The notes: generated by a model not told the origin, from the sequence alone. A stretch of 64,000 nucleotides of DNA from Clitopilus passeckerianus (GCA_944990035.1 CALYLX010000045.1:1-64000), one strand, 5' to 3'. Positions 45,021 to 58,264 are shown, counted from the first letter of the stretch. A program made the numbers and translations.

Positions 45021-45701
45021 AGTTCAACGCTAACTACGACGAGGGCGGGCCTGTCGTTAGACTGTGGTAGAGAGAGGTTTGAAAGCAACTGGTATGAAGC
45101 TGATCTAAGTATGTTGCCGGCCCTCCGGAGATCATCCCGGTTCCGCCGCCGCAGCCTTTCCACAGCATGCCGATATCGCATTTCAGCGGCAGCAGCCTCC
45201 ATCTACTCGTTGTTCTTTCGCAGAAGGCGTGGGCTACTCAGGACTGATTCCTTAAACAGCAGTAAAGCGTGCTGCCTGTGGAATTTCCTACCAATAGGTA
45301 GAGCTACATAGAGGTGGCAGGCTCTCTGTGTGCAGCTATCACAGGCTCTCCTTGTCTGGCGCTGGAGTCTTTGCACCTCTCAGGAACCGAAAACTTCTAG
45401 GCTCTGCGGAGTATGATCGCAGTCAAATATGCAGCACTGAGCTGAAGGTAAAATTGCTACCTTGAGTTTATTCGAAAGCATGTGCCTCAGATTGCCAATT
45501 GATCAAGCAACAAGCGCCCCAAGATCTGGTTCCCTGTCGTTGTGTAAGGTTTAATACTTGAAAGGATCTATCCCCCAATCTGCGATTTGAAAACGTGTAG
45601 ATTGACAAGGAAATAGGTATAATATGGATATAGATGAAGTAATTATATATACCAAATACTAATAGTAGAATTTACGATACATATTTGATGTTGCTTCTTC
45701 A
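45021..45701. other. intergenic, no supported gene
   Basis: This is the upstream region of the membrane-anchored gene and the 3' region of the Nudix gene. It is AT-rich after about 45560. No gene is seen. Confidence 0.45.
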
Positions 45702-47050
45702 TCATAATTTACTGCCGTGGGTGGCATCCTTGTGTGGCCGACCCCGCCGATATTTCTGGTCAGCGCCGCAGATTCGTCGCAGCATGTCCCAGTCCATCTT
45801 CAAGCCCTCCTTTTCACATGCTTCGTGAAGCGTTTGATTGCTCAGAAGTGCCCACGCCAGACGTGCTTCCAAACTGGGGGCTCCAGGGAGCTGTACCTCG
45901 AACTCTGGTGGGTGTCCATAGGCAATAGTGGCCACCTGAATCATGATCCCACTGTTGGACGTGGTTGAGCCCTTTAATATGCAATGGATACAAGGAAGGT
46001 CAACATACGCTGTCAGTCCGAATACTGGTTTGACACCTCCAGCCTCGCGTCCGGTGAGGAAACGATGAGCACGGTGTGGCCATACCTGGCCATTGGGACC
46101 TGGCTGGTCCCAATCGCTATGGGAGTAATAGGGAACTTCAAGTGTCTCCGACTCCGTTGGGTAAGGTGCCTCCGTTGTTAAGAAAGACCCAAGAGGATGT
46201 GAGAATAAGCTAGTCACTTCTGCACGGTTGAGTATTGGCTGTGCACACTCGATCGTCAAATTACGCTGTATAAAATCCTATGAAGCCGACTTCACCTGTA
46301 GCGAATTATCCAGTATAAGAACCACGACACTGCAAGAGTTCAAATCCGCAACTGCCAACCAAAAACCAAGAAGACGGCTTACGGAGTTACGACAATGCCA
46401 TTGCCAGCGACGACAGGTTCCAGGACACATAGCAAGGGGACTTTTTTCCGATCTCGAGGAAGGCCAATCTGGTTCAGAAATCACTAAGCAAAGTTCTGAG
46501 CAGATCCGTGAGCTAAAATGCACCTCTTCAAAGGCTTCCCTACGCTAAGAACATACGTCATTCAATATCCGAATACGAGAGCAGAGCCAACCTTACAGCA
46601 GTGTCTTCTGGCGATGCATCACCCTCGTCTGTTTTTCCGCCAGGTAATGAAGTGTCTCCAGCATAAGTTCGTAATGTCGATGACCGTCTACATTAGAGTT
46701 GGGCTATCATCAGACTGTGCACCGAGAGGTAGAACCCAAGTACTCACCGACTCAGTAGAACATAGAGATCCCCTTGACGCCCAACAAACAAGGAAACGAG
46801 GACGGCTGCACTTCTACTTCTGGGTATCGGTATCGGTGGTCGGGAGAACCGATAGGAAGCCAAATTCCTTAGACAACTATGAGTTGACCCAGCAGAGTTA
46901 CCGGTTGGAGTTCGTGCGGATCCAAACAATCTAGGGTACGAACCGCTTTGACTGGGCGTTCAGCTCGGGTATTGGTGCTCCATATAGTCTCAACTTTGGC
47001 CTATGATATCTTAGAAAGTTTATTGGCGTTGGTGAATTCTTCGAAGTCAT
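45702..47050 (-). CDS. Nudix hydrolase, PCD1/NUDT7-NUDT8 type (CoA diphosphatase)
   Basis: This subfamily cleaves CoA and acyl-CoA to 4'-phosphopantetheine derivatives and 3',5'-ADP, in peroxisomes or mitochondria. The ATG at 47050 starts MTSKNSPTPINFLRYHRPKL. After an intron comes SRSAAVLVSLFVGRQGDLYV, then TLRTYAGDTSLPGGKTDEGD. The Nudix box GGKTDEGDASPEDTAVREAF continues into EEIGLPRDRKKVPLLC. It is assembled only when two introns are removed (about 46549-46600 and 46443-46496), which validates the splicing. LEPVVAGNGIVVTPVVVLIL follows, then LFSHPLGSFLTTEAP and the late GVKPVFGLTAYV and APSLEARLAW, ending at 45702. No clear peroxisomal SKL: the C-terminus is HGSKL, a PTS1-like variant that would suit peroxisomes. 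Confidence 0.87.
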
Positions 47051-47822
47051 TGGGACTTGGTTTGGTGAGTGTTGATGTTGAAGCAGGGTTCGGCAATAAG
47101 TATGCCGGTCCGAAAACACGATCGGTGGCAGTGCACCACGTCTCTTCAATGTCAACAACATCCAGCTCGACATTTACTTTTGCTAGTCACTGAACAAATA
47201 TCATACAATGCACAACTACAGGGGTGCCGTCGATGACCTTGTCTTCCCTCAGGAGTGCCTACTCCAGAACATTGTCCGTACACGAGGCAGACGTCCGTGA
47301 TGCGTCTTGCACCTGCAACGAGGCAGTCGTACGTTTGATGAATTGCGACCCTCACCGTCGTTGTTCCATTAAAAGCATCACACGACCGCCAGAATGAACG
47401 ACAGAATAGTTGATATGAACGTTGTCATCAGACATGCGCTAGTTCTTTGCTGAGATTTCTTGTCTTTTTTGGTATGCATACTTTTGGTCTAACCCCGAAT
47501 CTCGGTAGCTCACTGTTGTATCCAACTCCGAAGGTCTACGGAACGTCTGCATCGTTCTGATTGGCGCTAAAACGCATGTTGTTCACACAAAGAACGTGCC
47601 GAGATTTCATTCAAGCTTGATTATCGCCACAGCCTCAATTGTATCACGAAGGCGTGGCTTCGCTCCTTAGCCTCGATGTTGTCGCCTGGCGGCACCTTGA
47701 TAATGTTGAACAAACCACGCTCCATTTTCACACATCAACCTCGACACTGTCCACGACGCACCTTATAACGTCTAGGACACTTGGTTTACTGCACCTCATT
47801 GAATACCCTTGAGTTCGCAGTC
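47051..47822. promoter_or_regulatory. divergent intergenic region
   Basis: The region between the Nudix and WW-domain genes is about 770 nt. No gene is supported. No canonical TATA box is apparent near either ATG. Confidence 0.35.
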
Positions 47823-50800
47823 ATGAGCTCCCCCGATCCCACTCCTCCTTCTCCTGTCCCTTCTCCTGCCAAATCCCGATGGGCCCGTGTAGGAGGGGCC
47901 GTCCGACGTGCCTCGTCAGTTTTAGTGCCCATCAGGCCTGCTACACCATCGTCCGACAAGGACGATGCAGCGTCAATTAAAGGTTCCATCAGGAGTGGTT
48001 CATTCTCAGGACTCGATACCAGTTCTAGTGGCCTTGCTCCTCCGAAGCCCACCAATGATGTTTTCACCCCCAGCCCTATCGCAGAATCACCAGCGAGAGA
48101 GTTAGCTGCAACACAGGATGCAGCTCCTGTTGGCCCTTCTCCGCTCTCGCAGCAGCCAGACGCTGAAGCCTCCAGCGAACCTATTGCTGAACCAGCAGCT
48201 ACTGCTGTCTCCCCTCAAGACTACGTTCCGCCCCCTCTTATCGACTCTACTGCAGTCGGTCCCGGCGGTTTCACTGATGAACCAGACGAGTTGCCTCAAT
48301 CCGAGCCAATCCTGGACCCCTACGCGGACCAATCCAGAGCTCATTCGGTTCACACACCAGAGCCTGTAATTGCAAACCAAGAGCAAGACAGGGAACCGGA
48401 ACTCACCGCCGAGCAGAAGCACGCAGAGCCAGAACCAGAAATCCCAACTGCGACGAACACTTCCAAACCACCTACCCCAGCGCCCACTACCCCTCCTCCC
48501 ATCGCCGGAGAACGTGATTCGTATTTCGACGTGCCTGTCCGCCAGGATATTGCTAAGGATGACGACGAAACACGCTCTCTGAGATTCGATCAGGCCTCCG
48601 AACAGCACGAACGATCTGGAGTCTCTCAGCAGGATAATGAAAGCATTCATAGCCACGAAGACGTCGCTTTCCCCATTTCACCAAACAGATCGCAAGCAGA
48701 CCTATCTTCGACCATTATAGCTCCCGAGCCGAAGGCCATTCCCTCACCAACTTTCGATTTGGATTCCGGAGAGCATGTCTGGAGAGGCTATGAAGCAGAG
48801 GCCACGACATCAAGGTCTGTTCCTAACGGAAATGCCAGCGCTCGAAGCAGGTCACCCAGCATTCGGTGCGTCGTACAATCTGTTGCTAGCTATATGCTCT
48901 AACTCACCGTCTCTTTGTTACCCAGTCCTGCTTACGATGATCCATTCAGCGACCCCGTTGCACCAAGAATCGCAGTTATGGGTCCCGAGTATCCAACTTC
49001 CATGCCCAAGTGAGTTTTGACACCAGTTATGATATTGTAGTGCTCACCAGCCATTTTAGCCCTTATCCCGAACCTTTTGACGTACCATATGGTGAACACT
49101 CCTATAACGTCGACCAATCACCACAATACTCTCCCGCCGTGGTTTCAATGCCTGGGCCTTCATATGATCACGTTCCTGCTAGGTATGCTTATAGAACATT
49201 GGGATCCAAGAGTTATTCTAAGAGACCTCTATCTAGATCGACTCCTCATTCTCCCATTGATATGCCTCAACCCGGCACAGAGTATGTATTCACTTAGATG
49301 CTGATGAGTACCTGCGCTAACGCCTTACTTAGTGAACGGCAACCGTTGCTGGCCAACGCACCTTCGAAGAATTCCTACCTCTTCCCAGTCAACACGGCCA
49401 CGGGAACTGCAGTCCAAATTTCCCCTCAATCAGCTCCTCATAGTGAGAATGCTGCTTGGGCATCGGGCCTGCAATCTCCCCGTCTTCATAGCCTGGGATG
49501 GATCGAGTACTACCTCCCCGATGGCACGACCTACTACGTTCATCCTACTCGACGAGTCGTCACCGACATCAATCTCCGTGAACACAAATGGATTGACACT
49601 GTTACCGACCACATTGATCATTTCAGAGATGGTTCTCATACAGCAGCTGGGACCGAACTCTGGCTTCAAGCCTCTGAAATTACGAAACGAGGATTCCTTC
49701 CTCCCCGATTCTGGGTGGACCACAAGTCCCGTACTGTGACAGCAGACTCGTCCATGGAGAACGGACACGTTAACCACAAGAAAAAGAAGACTAGCCCTGA
49801 CGACCGTAAGTGAATTTTTTTTCCAAATGAAACTGATCCTAACTCGACGTGCCCTTCCCGCTAGAGCTCGACGTCGAATATCGCTATTGGGCCTTTATGG
49901 AGTCTCATCCGGCTCATACTGCCCTTCTGACTAACGCCAGGGCTGAGGCTATGGATGCTTTGACATGGTCGTGGACAGGCAAGTAGACTCGGACTTGTTA
50001 TGCATGCGGTTACTTATGCTTTTCCAGATCGCCTCCTTCCTGCGAATCGTACCATCCCGGCTCCTTTCAGCCAAGATGAATGTCAAGAGCTTATGAACCT
50101 CCTTCGTTCATTCGGGTCTGAGCAAGGCGAAACTGGACTCCAAACCGTCGTACATACCCGCATCGTCTCAAGGATTCTCCTCAGAGTTGGTAAGTGCAGC
50201 ATTTGGTAAAACTATGTTCTAGACTTTGCTCATACGCGTCTGCCAGCGCATTGGAGACAGCAATACTTCCGACCCAACAAGCCTCTTCCCTCGGATGTTG
50301 GGACCCCTGGGCCAGTCAAGTACCGACGCCCGTTCTATCGTGCTCTGCTCGACATCGTTGTCGGTTGCTTGTGCTTGGGCATCCCCTATCTCCTGTTCGA
50401 CCGTCATAGGCAATCAAGAATCGACCAAGAAAGCGGGTACCGGAATGCCACACCGATGGCTGCCATAGGCGCTTGCACATGCTTGATTGTATGTCTAATT
50501 ATTCTATGTCGTGAACCGGTCCTTACTTGGGTGTTCCCAAGGCCGCAATCGTCTTGAGTGCAACTATAACCTTTCTTTCTTTGCCAGGCCTGGATAGCTT
50601 TTCGCGGATTGCGGGCTTCATTGCCATCCTATTCTCAACCTTCTCCATGGCGTCGACGGTGGTTGCCGTATTCAGGTATAAGGCCGATATGGAGCACCCA
50701 GTATCACACTTAGGGGTAGAGGGTTTGATGTTGCTCTCGGTGAGTATTATTTCCGACGCCTACTAAGGTGTCCATGTGTTCATCTTTCGTTATCAGAGGC

Positions 50801-51012
50801 GCAGTTTCGTCCTTTCCCTCCCGCTCGTATTCCTGGCGTACTCCATCATCGCTATCATCGTTGGCATCATACTGTATTCCTTCCGTGGAGTCGTCAACAA
50901 CCCCATTCTTACGCAAGAACCTTTTCAAGAATATACCAGGTGGACGGTGGTCGGTGTTTTAGGCGGTTTGGCTGGCATGTTGACCACGTCAGTATTGCTT
51001 GTTGGCCACTAA
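47823..51012 (+). CDS. large disordered protein with WW domain and C-terminal membrane segments
   Basis: The ATG at 47823 (MSSPDPTPPSPVPSPAKSRW) is used; an in-frame ATG at 47781 is possible. The first exon (to about 48865) is a Pro/Glu/Ser-rich disordered region. Short exons then carry NPYPEPFDVPYGEHSYNVDQ and ERQPLLANAPSKNSYLFPVN. A WW domain follows: LGWIEYYLPDGTTYYVHPTR, then RVVTDINLRE, with Trp near its start and HPT before the last strand. A conserved unnamed domain comes next: LDVEYRYWAFMESHPAHTAL, DRLLPANRTIPAPFSQDECQ and AHWRQQYFRPNKPLPSD. About four hydrophobic segments end the protein, including RALLDIVVGCLCLGIPYLLF and SLPLVFLAYSIIAIIVGIIL, to the stop at 51012. WW domains bind Pro-rich ligands, and its own N-terminus could be one. 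The function is unknown. Confidence 0.8.
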
Positions 51013-51248
51013 AATGAACAACATTTCCCTTTACATGCTTACAACGTGGTTATTTATTTTACGTTTGTACTTTTTACAACCCGGATATGATTTATGTTGC
51101 CCAAGAATGTTACGTTTCTGACATACGAGTATCTGAGAGCTGATGAAATGTTATATTTTTGACATTAAGATCATATGATGACCAACAATAATCACACAAA
51201 GAATCAAGTAAAACTGGGTACATTATCAACATGGTATCATTAAACTCA

Positions 51249-53369
51249 TTAAGCCCTATCCGATGGGTGGGGTTCTTCACCAGCAAAGCCAGCACGTTCG
51301 CCAACACCGATAGCATTAAGTTCAGCCTCTCGCTTGTCGAGATCCCGGAAGCTGGAAGAATAAGTTTATTAAAGGGTGCAAATGGTAGAAGAAGAAAGGA
51401 AACATACACAATGTAGAAGAGAATTCCGAATATCCAAGCTGCAATGGCGAAGGAGACGAAGAGCCAGACGAACTTGGTCTCCACGTTGACGGCAACGAGG
51501 GCGAAGTTGAGAGCAGAGGAGAGTGCGGTCTGGAACTGCGAGAAGGCGGTAACAACGGACTTCATGCGCTTGGGGGCCTTGGTGAAAGCGTATTCGAGGG
51601 AAGTAATGGAGGCGAAGATCTCGGCCATGCCAACGAGAATGTAAGGACCTGCGACGATCCAGACATTGAGGGGTGAGGATCTGTGTTCCTCATCGATCAC
51701 GCAATTAGCGGGTTGCTTGTCAAACTCGCCACCCTTACAAGGTGAAGTTTCCCAGATCTTCTTCTCAAGGACAGCAGCGTAGACCATAGCGAGACCAGCG
51801 ATGAGGAAACCGGTGGCAATACGCTTGATGGGGCTGAAGTTGAGGCCTCGGGAACGGAGGAAGGGGTAGATGACACGGTCGAAGATGGGGATCATGATGA
51901 TGATAGAAATGGGGTTCAAGTTTCTGCGAAGTGAATGAAATAAGTATCATGGTTGAGATGGAATTCAATCGAGGAAACGTACTGGATGAGATCGTTGGGT
52001 GTACCATTCAATGTCATGCCGGCAGCGACAGTTCCCAAGTTACCATCGATTTGAGAGTAGCAGAGCCAGAAGATGGGGAAGAACAGGAAGACAACGCAAG
52101 CGTTGAGAGTACGAGCGACTTCACCAACGAATTCGTCATCCCAGGTCATCTTCTTGGGAAGGTTGCCTTGACCGTAGTAGCTGGGCTTAGCGATATCCCA
52201 GAAATCGGGCTGTTGGATGGCACGGACAGTCTTGGCGGGATTCCATGACCAGCGGGGACCGAGAGCAGTGCTGATGACACGAACGGTCTCGAGCAAAATC
52301 GAGCCACGGGGAGGGGTGACAACGTAGTACTTCTTGCCGGCGAGGAGGACGAATGGGACAAGAACGAAGATACAAGTGGGGACGAGGTATGCCGCCCAGT
52401 ATCCATTGTCACGGGCAAGGAAGGAAGCTGAGATAGCACCGCAAGAACCGAAGTTGATAGCAGCATAGAACCCTATAAGTGGGAATTCCAAGGTTAGAAC
52501 ACCAGCCGATCAGAAACGGGAGGAATGTTGTGAACTTACAAAGATACATGTGCTGAATGGTAACTGCGGGGGACTTGATAACGACCTCTCCAGACGGAAG
52601 AGTCTCCTTCCTGAGCTTGCCGGTGTACTGTTCAGCAATCATGGGGGAGACGTTGGCCTTGATGGCGCCAGCACCGAGACCCATCACGACGATGGAGAAT
52701 GCAAGGAGACCGAAAGCGGTTTCAGTGTGCTGGAGGGCCGTGGGCGTGGAAGAGGCGACGAGGACAATGTGACCGAGCAAGCAGACAATGGAGAAGACGA
52801 TGATAGTCTTGTACCGACCCCATAGTGTGTCTGCGAGGATACCACCGATGAAGGGAGTGATATAGACCCAGAAACTGTTGAATGTACCTAAATACAAGGT
52901 TCAGTCGATAAATATGTTCCGGTTAGATTGTTATCACTTACGGAGAGAGAACGAGATCTGTTGACCCTTGCCGAGAGCACCAGCGGAGGTATCTCCGCCA
53001 CGCAAAGCTTTAGGGACGGCACCAGACGTTGATCCCTTGGGGAGCTTGAACTGGATGTAGTTGTTGTAAATGTTCGTGGTGCCGTAGTACGACCATCTAG
53101 AGACGAGCGATGAGCACGATGGCGATGAGAAAGGTGAACCGAGCAACGCACCGTTCAGCGAACTCGACGATAACGACCAACCAAGAAGTGTACGGAAGAC
53201 GATCGGGAACGTGCCTCAAAGTGGCGAGCTCGTACTCGGTAACGCCTTCAGACCCTTCAATGATACTAGAACCATCCGGGGAGCCTTCGTAGCCGTGCTT
53301 CTCTTCGGGGTGGGAGGAAGGGATGGAATCTTTCTCGTTGACTTTCTCTTCTGGGTAGGAGGAAGCCAT
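51249..53369 (-). CDS. PTR2-type proton/peptide symporter (POT family)
   Basis: It imports di- and tripeptides at the plasma membrane. The ATG at 53369 starts MASSYPEEKVNEKDSIPSSH, a hydrophilic tail. The core begins LVVIVEFAERC, then YYGTTNIYNNYIQFKLP. After an intron, FNSFWVYITPFIGGILADTL and WGRYKTI match the first POT signature. The second, FYAAINFGSCGAISASFL, is preceded by an intron near 52475-52540. Helices continue through VVFLFFPIFWLCYSQIDGN and IIIMIPIFDRVIYPFL. The late helices include YILVGMAEIFASITSLEYAF and TKAPKRMKSVV, ending with the soluble GEEPHPSDRA at 51249. About 600 residues and 12 helices fit yeast Ptr2. Seven or more introns occur. Confidence 0.92.
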
Positions 53370-53431
53370 GGCCGGGAGGCTTGGACGTACTGGAAAACAG
53401 TCGTGAAAACTCATACGCTGGTCTTGCAGAG

Positions 53432-53440
53432 TTTTTATAA
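53432..53440 (-). promoter_or_regulatory. TATA box of the peptide transporter gene
   Basis: The minus strand reads TTATAAAAA about 63-71 nt upstream of the ATG at 53369, at a position suitable for a TATA box. It would suit an inducible nutrient-transport gene, though regulation is not shown. Confidence 0.4.
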
Positions 53441-54801
53441 ACAGTTGAGCCTTATCTGAATGGAGATTGAATTACCCTAATCATGGGGAACTCTGCACAT
53501 GGGTAGCTGTTCCTTGTCATGTGTAGCCGGGTCTACACCGACAACCAGATAGACACTCCACGATCATTGAGGCGGAAAAAAATTGCTTGGTAGTTCCATT
53601 TAGGAGAGATAACAGAGGCCTTCAATAGCCGGTGTGTCGGTGTTTCCGTGCCAGAATCCATAGAGTTTCCTGTGAGATTAGGTACAGCACGAATACGAGC
53701 GTCCAGTAAGCTTCCATTCATTCACTGTAGCTGCTTTAGATCAATATCACGACAGTATGCAGGGCCCTGTGCAATTCCCGGCTAACCTTGCCGAGCGGCT
53801 ATATCCCTCCCATCGGAATCTCTCGCGATATACCTCCTCCCCGGCGCGCTACCCATAAAAATCTTACCAATCTTGCCGTTGCCTTCCGCTATGCAATTCA
53901 CCGAATGCCGCATCGGAGGTACCTCCGCGTTGAATATTTTTCCAGACTACATTGTCCACTGCCTTCCAGCTTGAAATTTGAACCCTGCCCCAAAATCATT
54001 CATGCAAGGTGGAATCTACAATCGAGATCTCTTTCTCCAAGGCACGGCCATTTACGCGGCGCATCTTCTGCAAGGCTTGGATAGCCCCTTTCGGTCGTGC
54101 TTGGCAGTGCCAAGACCTTTCAAGATAGCAATTGATGGCTGTTGCACATGGGGTTTGTCTCCTAATTCTATCGTGTTCAGGGTTGTGGCACACCACTCAA
54201 TTATGATGAAGCCTATGGGGCCGCCAGCTGATTTTGCGGAGACAGCTGGCTAATGTCACCAAGATCCTGAGCGTGTGCAGAGCAGTAAAGTCATAAACTC
54301 ATCATTAATCCACGCCAGTCTCAACCAAGGTCCAGCACATCATCTAGACCCGGCAGCCTAACGTCTGTAACGAGTGCCCACTTATGCTCCGGCCTGTGAC
54401 CCTGGAATCTGTGATGCACTCTGATGCACTCTGATGAGTTCAATTCAGAAGATACGACTACATCGTGCATTTGATGCCTCTGGCAAGGAAAGCCGAGCCA
54501 AGCCTGGGTTACACATGGTACCATTCTATCCTCCAATCAAGCCACACTCAAATGTCAGCTGTCTCTTCCAGTGTATTAGGTTCTGCTGCCGCTTTGGTCA
54601 CCGTCCGATGTGAACGCGCATTCTATTGAGCAAGACCCGATAACATTTCCACAATCCAACTCCAGGAACAGCGCTCTCCAACTGGCAACTGCGCATACTC
54701 GTACGACACACATGGCCCAGTAAGGATCGAGCAGAGTCGAGATCATCCCGACTGACACCGCTTCTAAAAATAGCCGAAGACTCGACTCGACGTTTACCAT
54801 G
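53441..54801. other. intergenic, no supported gene
   Basis: Plus-strand frames at 53788-54253 have some coding-like runs (MQGGIYNRDLFLQGTAIYAA), but no coherent gene emerges and no family is recognised. A small tandem repeat, TCTGATGCAC twice, lies near 54410-54432. Confidence 0.4.
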
Positions 54802-57222
54802 TCACCAATGGAGGATCCGTCGCCACCAAACCAGCCCTTGTTTTTCGACCCGTTCCGCTTCACGGACTGCTCTACCCTCATCTGGTTTCCAGACCGCGTC
54901 CATCTCGAAGTCTACCTGGGTGGCAGGAACGAAATGCTGGGACTTTTTGAGTATGAATCGCTCGTAGAGCGTATACCCTGTGTAGAGAATAACGTATAGT
55001 ACCACGCCAATGTATGTAGCAATCACATTCTACACAAAGGCTTCAGCAACCGGCAATCATGGATATACATTTTCCTCACCTTGGCTTCAAATGGCTCCTG
55101 TCGTACGGCGGCGTACCCTTGTGCAATAAACATCAAAACTCCTAGCACGATGACCCCTATAGGCAGTATCGGGTACAGCGGTTGTCGGTACGGAAGATCC
55201 TCCAGCGAACGGCCTTGAAACTTGAAGGCGTACCGGAATCGCAACGAGATGACGCCGATGCTAGTCCATACGAGCAGTGCCGAAATACCGGTGATATTCA
55301 AAAGCCAGGTAAAAACAATTCCTTCACCCCAGATGGTGGTGAGGAACGTCAGGAATGAGAATAGTAGCGCCATGCTGTAGGAGTCTGTAAATAACCGTTG
55401 ATCTGATATTGTAAACGATTACCACTGACCACAGCGCTGGGACGGGCACTCCTCGACGGTTGACCCAGGCAAAGATGGGTGGTGCATGGCCTTGTCGTGC
55501 TAAAGCGAGTAGCATACGGGAGCTGGCATAAAAGCAGGAATTCGTCGCCGACAGCACGGCTGTAAGAAGCACCGCGTTGACCACATGAACAGCTGCACCG
55601 AACCCAGCTCGTACGAAAACCACCGTGATTGGGGAAGCAGCAACATCGGAATCTAGATTCGGTGGGTCAGAGAGGAATAAAAAATAGAGTTTGTCAGAAT
55701 ACGTCAATAACGAACGTGCTTCTTTTCTCTTACCGAAGGCAGCACTCAATAGCGTCGGGTCTTGGTAATTGATGCACAGCCCGATGGTCAGGACGGTCAA
55801 GATGTAGAAAAGGATTATTCGGATGAACGTCGCTCGGATTGCACGAGGTACAGCTCGATGCGGCTTCGACGACTCCCCGGCGGCTATAGCCACGAGCTCG
55901 ACTCCCCCAAAGGAGAAAAAGGCGTACACAAAAGTCTGTGCAAAGGCTGGAAATCCGCCGACGAACGCTTGTGCATTATGGAAGTTAGAAAGGCCCTGAA
56001 GATCAATGGCGTTAAAGGAGGTAAGAACTTAATTAAAGATCTTGCGAAGACGCACTGGTCCAGGATGGTGCTTTATACCACCCCAATCGTAGATGAGGCC
56101 GACGAGAATAAAGAGGATGATCATGATGACCTTGATGAGAGCCAGCCAGTACTCAGATTCGCCTGATCAGTGGTCATTAGTAAAATGGATTCAAAACGAT
56201 CTGCCTTCAAACTTGCCATAAACCCGGACATGGATAAGCTGTAGCAGGAACGTTGGGACGATGATGATCAATGCCCAGTGCCATGTCTGCAGAACTGGCG
56301 TCCAGAACTAAAAAGATATTCAACGCAGGCCGAGGAACGCTCAAACGCAGCGAAAATACCTGGAGAATGATTGCTGCTGCGGTCAGCTCGCTGGCTAGGA
56401 GAGGGCTCAGTGTAACTCTCCCAACTGATCTTCGAGATGGACTCACGAATTGACAGGCTCCTGAACCACCATCGAGCCTCGTCAGTCATAGATTAGATCT
56501 CCATGTGGACACCACCAACCATTGAAGCCAGTAATTCCAACCTGGAATCAATACACTAATGCATCAAAATCAGAGCCCCAGTCCAAGAAGTTGATCGACC
56601 TTACCGAGGGTAAATCCAAGTGCAGGCGAGACGAACCTCGTGCCAAAGGTAGAGAATGCTCCAGAGACCGGAAACATGCTTGCCATTTCACCCCTGCATT
56701 TCGGAGTTAGCAGCATGTGATACATGAAGGGTTCTGTCGACATACAGCGTAATGATCACTGCATAGACGAACAAGCCCACAACAAAGTACGAGAGCAGGG
56801 TGCTACCTGGACCTGCTAACGCAATAGACTATATTTGGCCTTAATTGAGCAGCAAGGAAGCTCCAATGGAGGCGGAGAATACTCACCGAACCAGCACTCA
56901 GGAAGATACCAGTACCAATTGTGCCGCCTATGGCTTATCACCAACACCACCGACATACGGTCAGTCCAAGTTCCGCTAGCAAAACTCCCTCAGAGAGGTG
57001 ATTCCTACCAATCATCATCAGGTGGCGACTGTGCATGCCCCTCTGAGTGGAATATGTTCCGTTGCCCAGCCCTTGGTCCGAAGTTTTCCAGAATTTCCAT
57101 GACTTTGTCTGAGTGTTTCCATTGGAGGCCCCAGCATCAAGAAGTGAGGCAGGCCCGTCGAGGTCTAGTACCGACTTCGTAGATGGCGCCTGCTTCTCGT
57201 CGATATTGCGCAAGTTAGCCAT
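54802..57222 (-). CDS. amino-acid permease, YAT type (AAP family)
   Basis: This proton-coupled amino-acid importer belongs in the plasma membrane. The ATG at 57222 gives the cytosolic tail MANLRNIDEKQAPSTKSVLD. After the first intron the hallmark IGGTIGTGIFLSAGS-type first helix begins. SIALAGPGSTLLSYFVVGLF follows, then GEMASMFPVSGAFSTFGTRF, the AAP signature region. Later exons include TFVYAFFSFGGVELVAIAAG, ESSKPHRAVPRAIRATFIRI, FGAAVHVVNAVLLTAVLSAT and NSCFYASSRMLLALARQGHA. The C-terminal helices include ALLFSFLTFLTTIWGEGIVF and ATYIGVVLYVILYTGYTLYE, ending WWRRILHW at 54802. Ten or more introns occur. It lies about 1.4 kb from the peptide transporter on the same strand. The specificity cannot be read by eye. 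Confidence 0.9.
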
Positions 57223-58264
57223 CTAGACTTTGGGAAGATGAACAGACAGACAGTCAAGAACCGTCTGGGTGCTCATTCGCTATTTTGGGAAACCGTCGGG
57301 TCTAACCAGAAGCGAGATGGCGCCATAGTGCATGATTCTTGTGACGAAACGACTGAGTCCCTGGGACGAAGGCAGAAGATGGCGACGACAGTTCTCTACC
57401 TCACAGTAGCTGCGCAACTGCGATAGCCATCTAGCGGACATCAGAACTTCAGAGCAAGATTTATGTTACCGTTTCTGACTAGCGAATTGTCATGCTACAC
57501 ATTCACCCAGGTTTCGTTGGAGGGCTGGTCATCAATTTGCAAACTTACGCCAAGGTATAAGTCGATAGCCATCTCCGCCTAGCGTACGTCTGAGTAATTA
57601 CATGATCCTATTTGAAGAAATCTCCCTTTGTTCTATTGTATAATCGGTGTCCAGATGAGACGAGTGGTCGGAACTCGTGCATTCAGACCCTGAAGTAGAA
57701 CCAGAGTGGCATACAAATGCAATAAATAGGAGGTAGGAGCATGTTGGTGACTTGTGGCATTTGGGAGCTCTAGACATACGAAGAGATGAGTGATAAGTTA
57801 CTTTCCCTGGCAGCATGGGAAATTGGGCCAAGTTCAGAAAGCTGGAGGTGTTATTCTAGGCGGGAGTTGACGGAGGCACCTAAAAGAGGTGTGGATCCCG
57901 TAGATGGAAGTCAGAGTAGGAGTGTGGTGTTCGTGAACAAACTCCTGTGTTTTTTTGTCTTGGTTATGGCGAGTTACTGAAAAGGAGCATCTAACTTGTT
58001 GTAACTGGGAAAGCGGCTCGACTGACGTCCAATCTTATTCTGGACTGTAAACAGCTCGACTCGGACGACGTTCACGACAGAGATTCATTTAAGATGACTA
58101 GACGTTAAAGTTTGTCGGGTATCATTAAAACCAATTAAGCAATGCGGGTATACATAGAGCATCTACGAATAATTAAAGAGGCCTCAAATTAACAAGACCG
58201 ATCCACAGCACCAATCCAGAACAGCACCAACGGCGTCTTCTAAGGACTCTGTCCCATCCTCAGT
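57223..58264. other. intergenic, no supported gene apart from a dispersed repeat
   Basis: Open frames are short and show no motif. A stretch of about 67 nt at 57581-57647 has a diverged copy at 61266-61333. Confidence 0.45.
57581..57647. repeat. dispersed short repeat, copy 1
   Basis: It starts AGCGTACGTCT and aligns without gaps, apart from one base near the end, with 61266-61333. The shared core is TGAAGAAATCT followed by CTTTG and TATTGTA. About four of five positions agree. Both copies lie in gene-free DNA, so an old mobile-element or duplication remnant is likely. Confidence 0.6.

Noticed and set aside
48102..48656. 184-codon minus-strand open frame
   Set aside because: It is antisense to the Pro/Glu-rich exon of the WW-domain gene.
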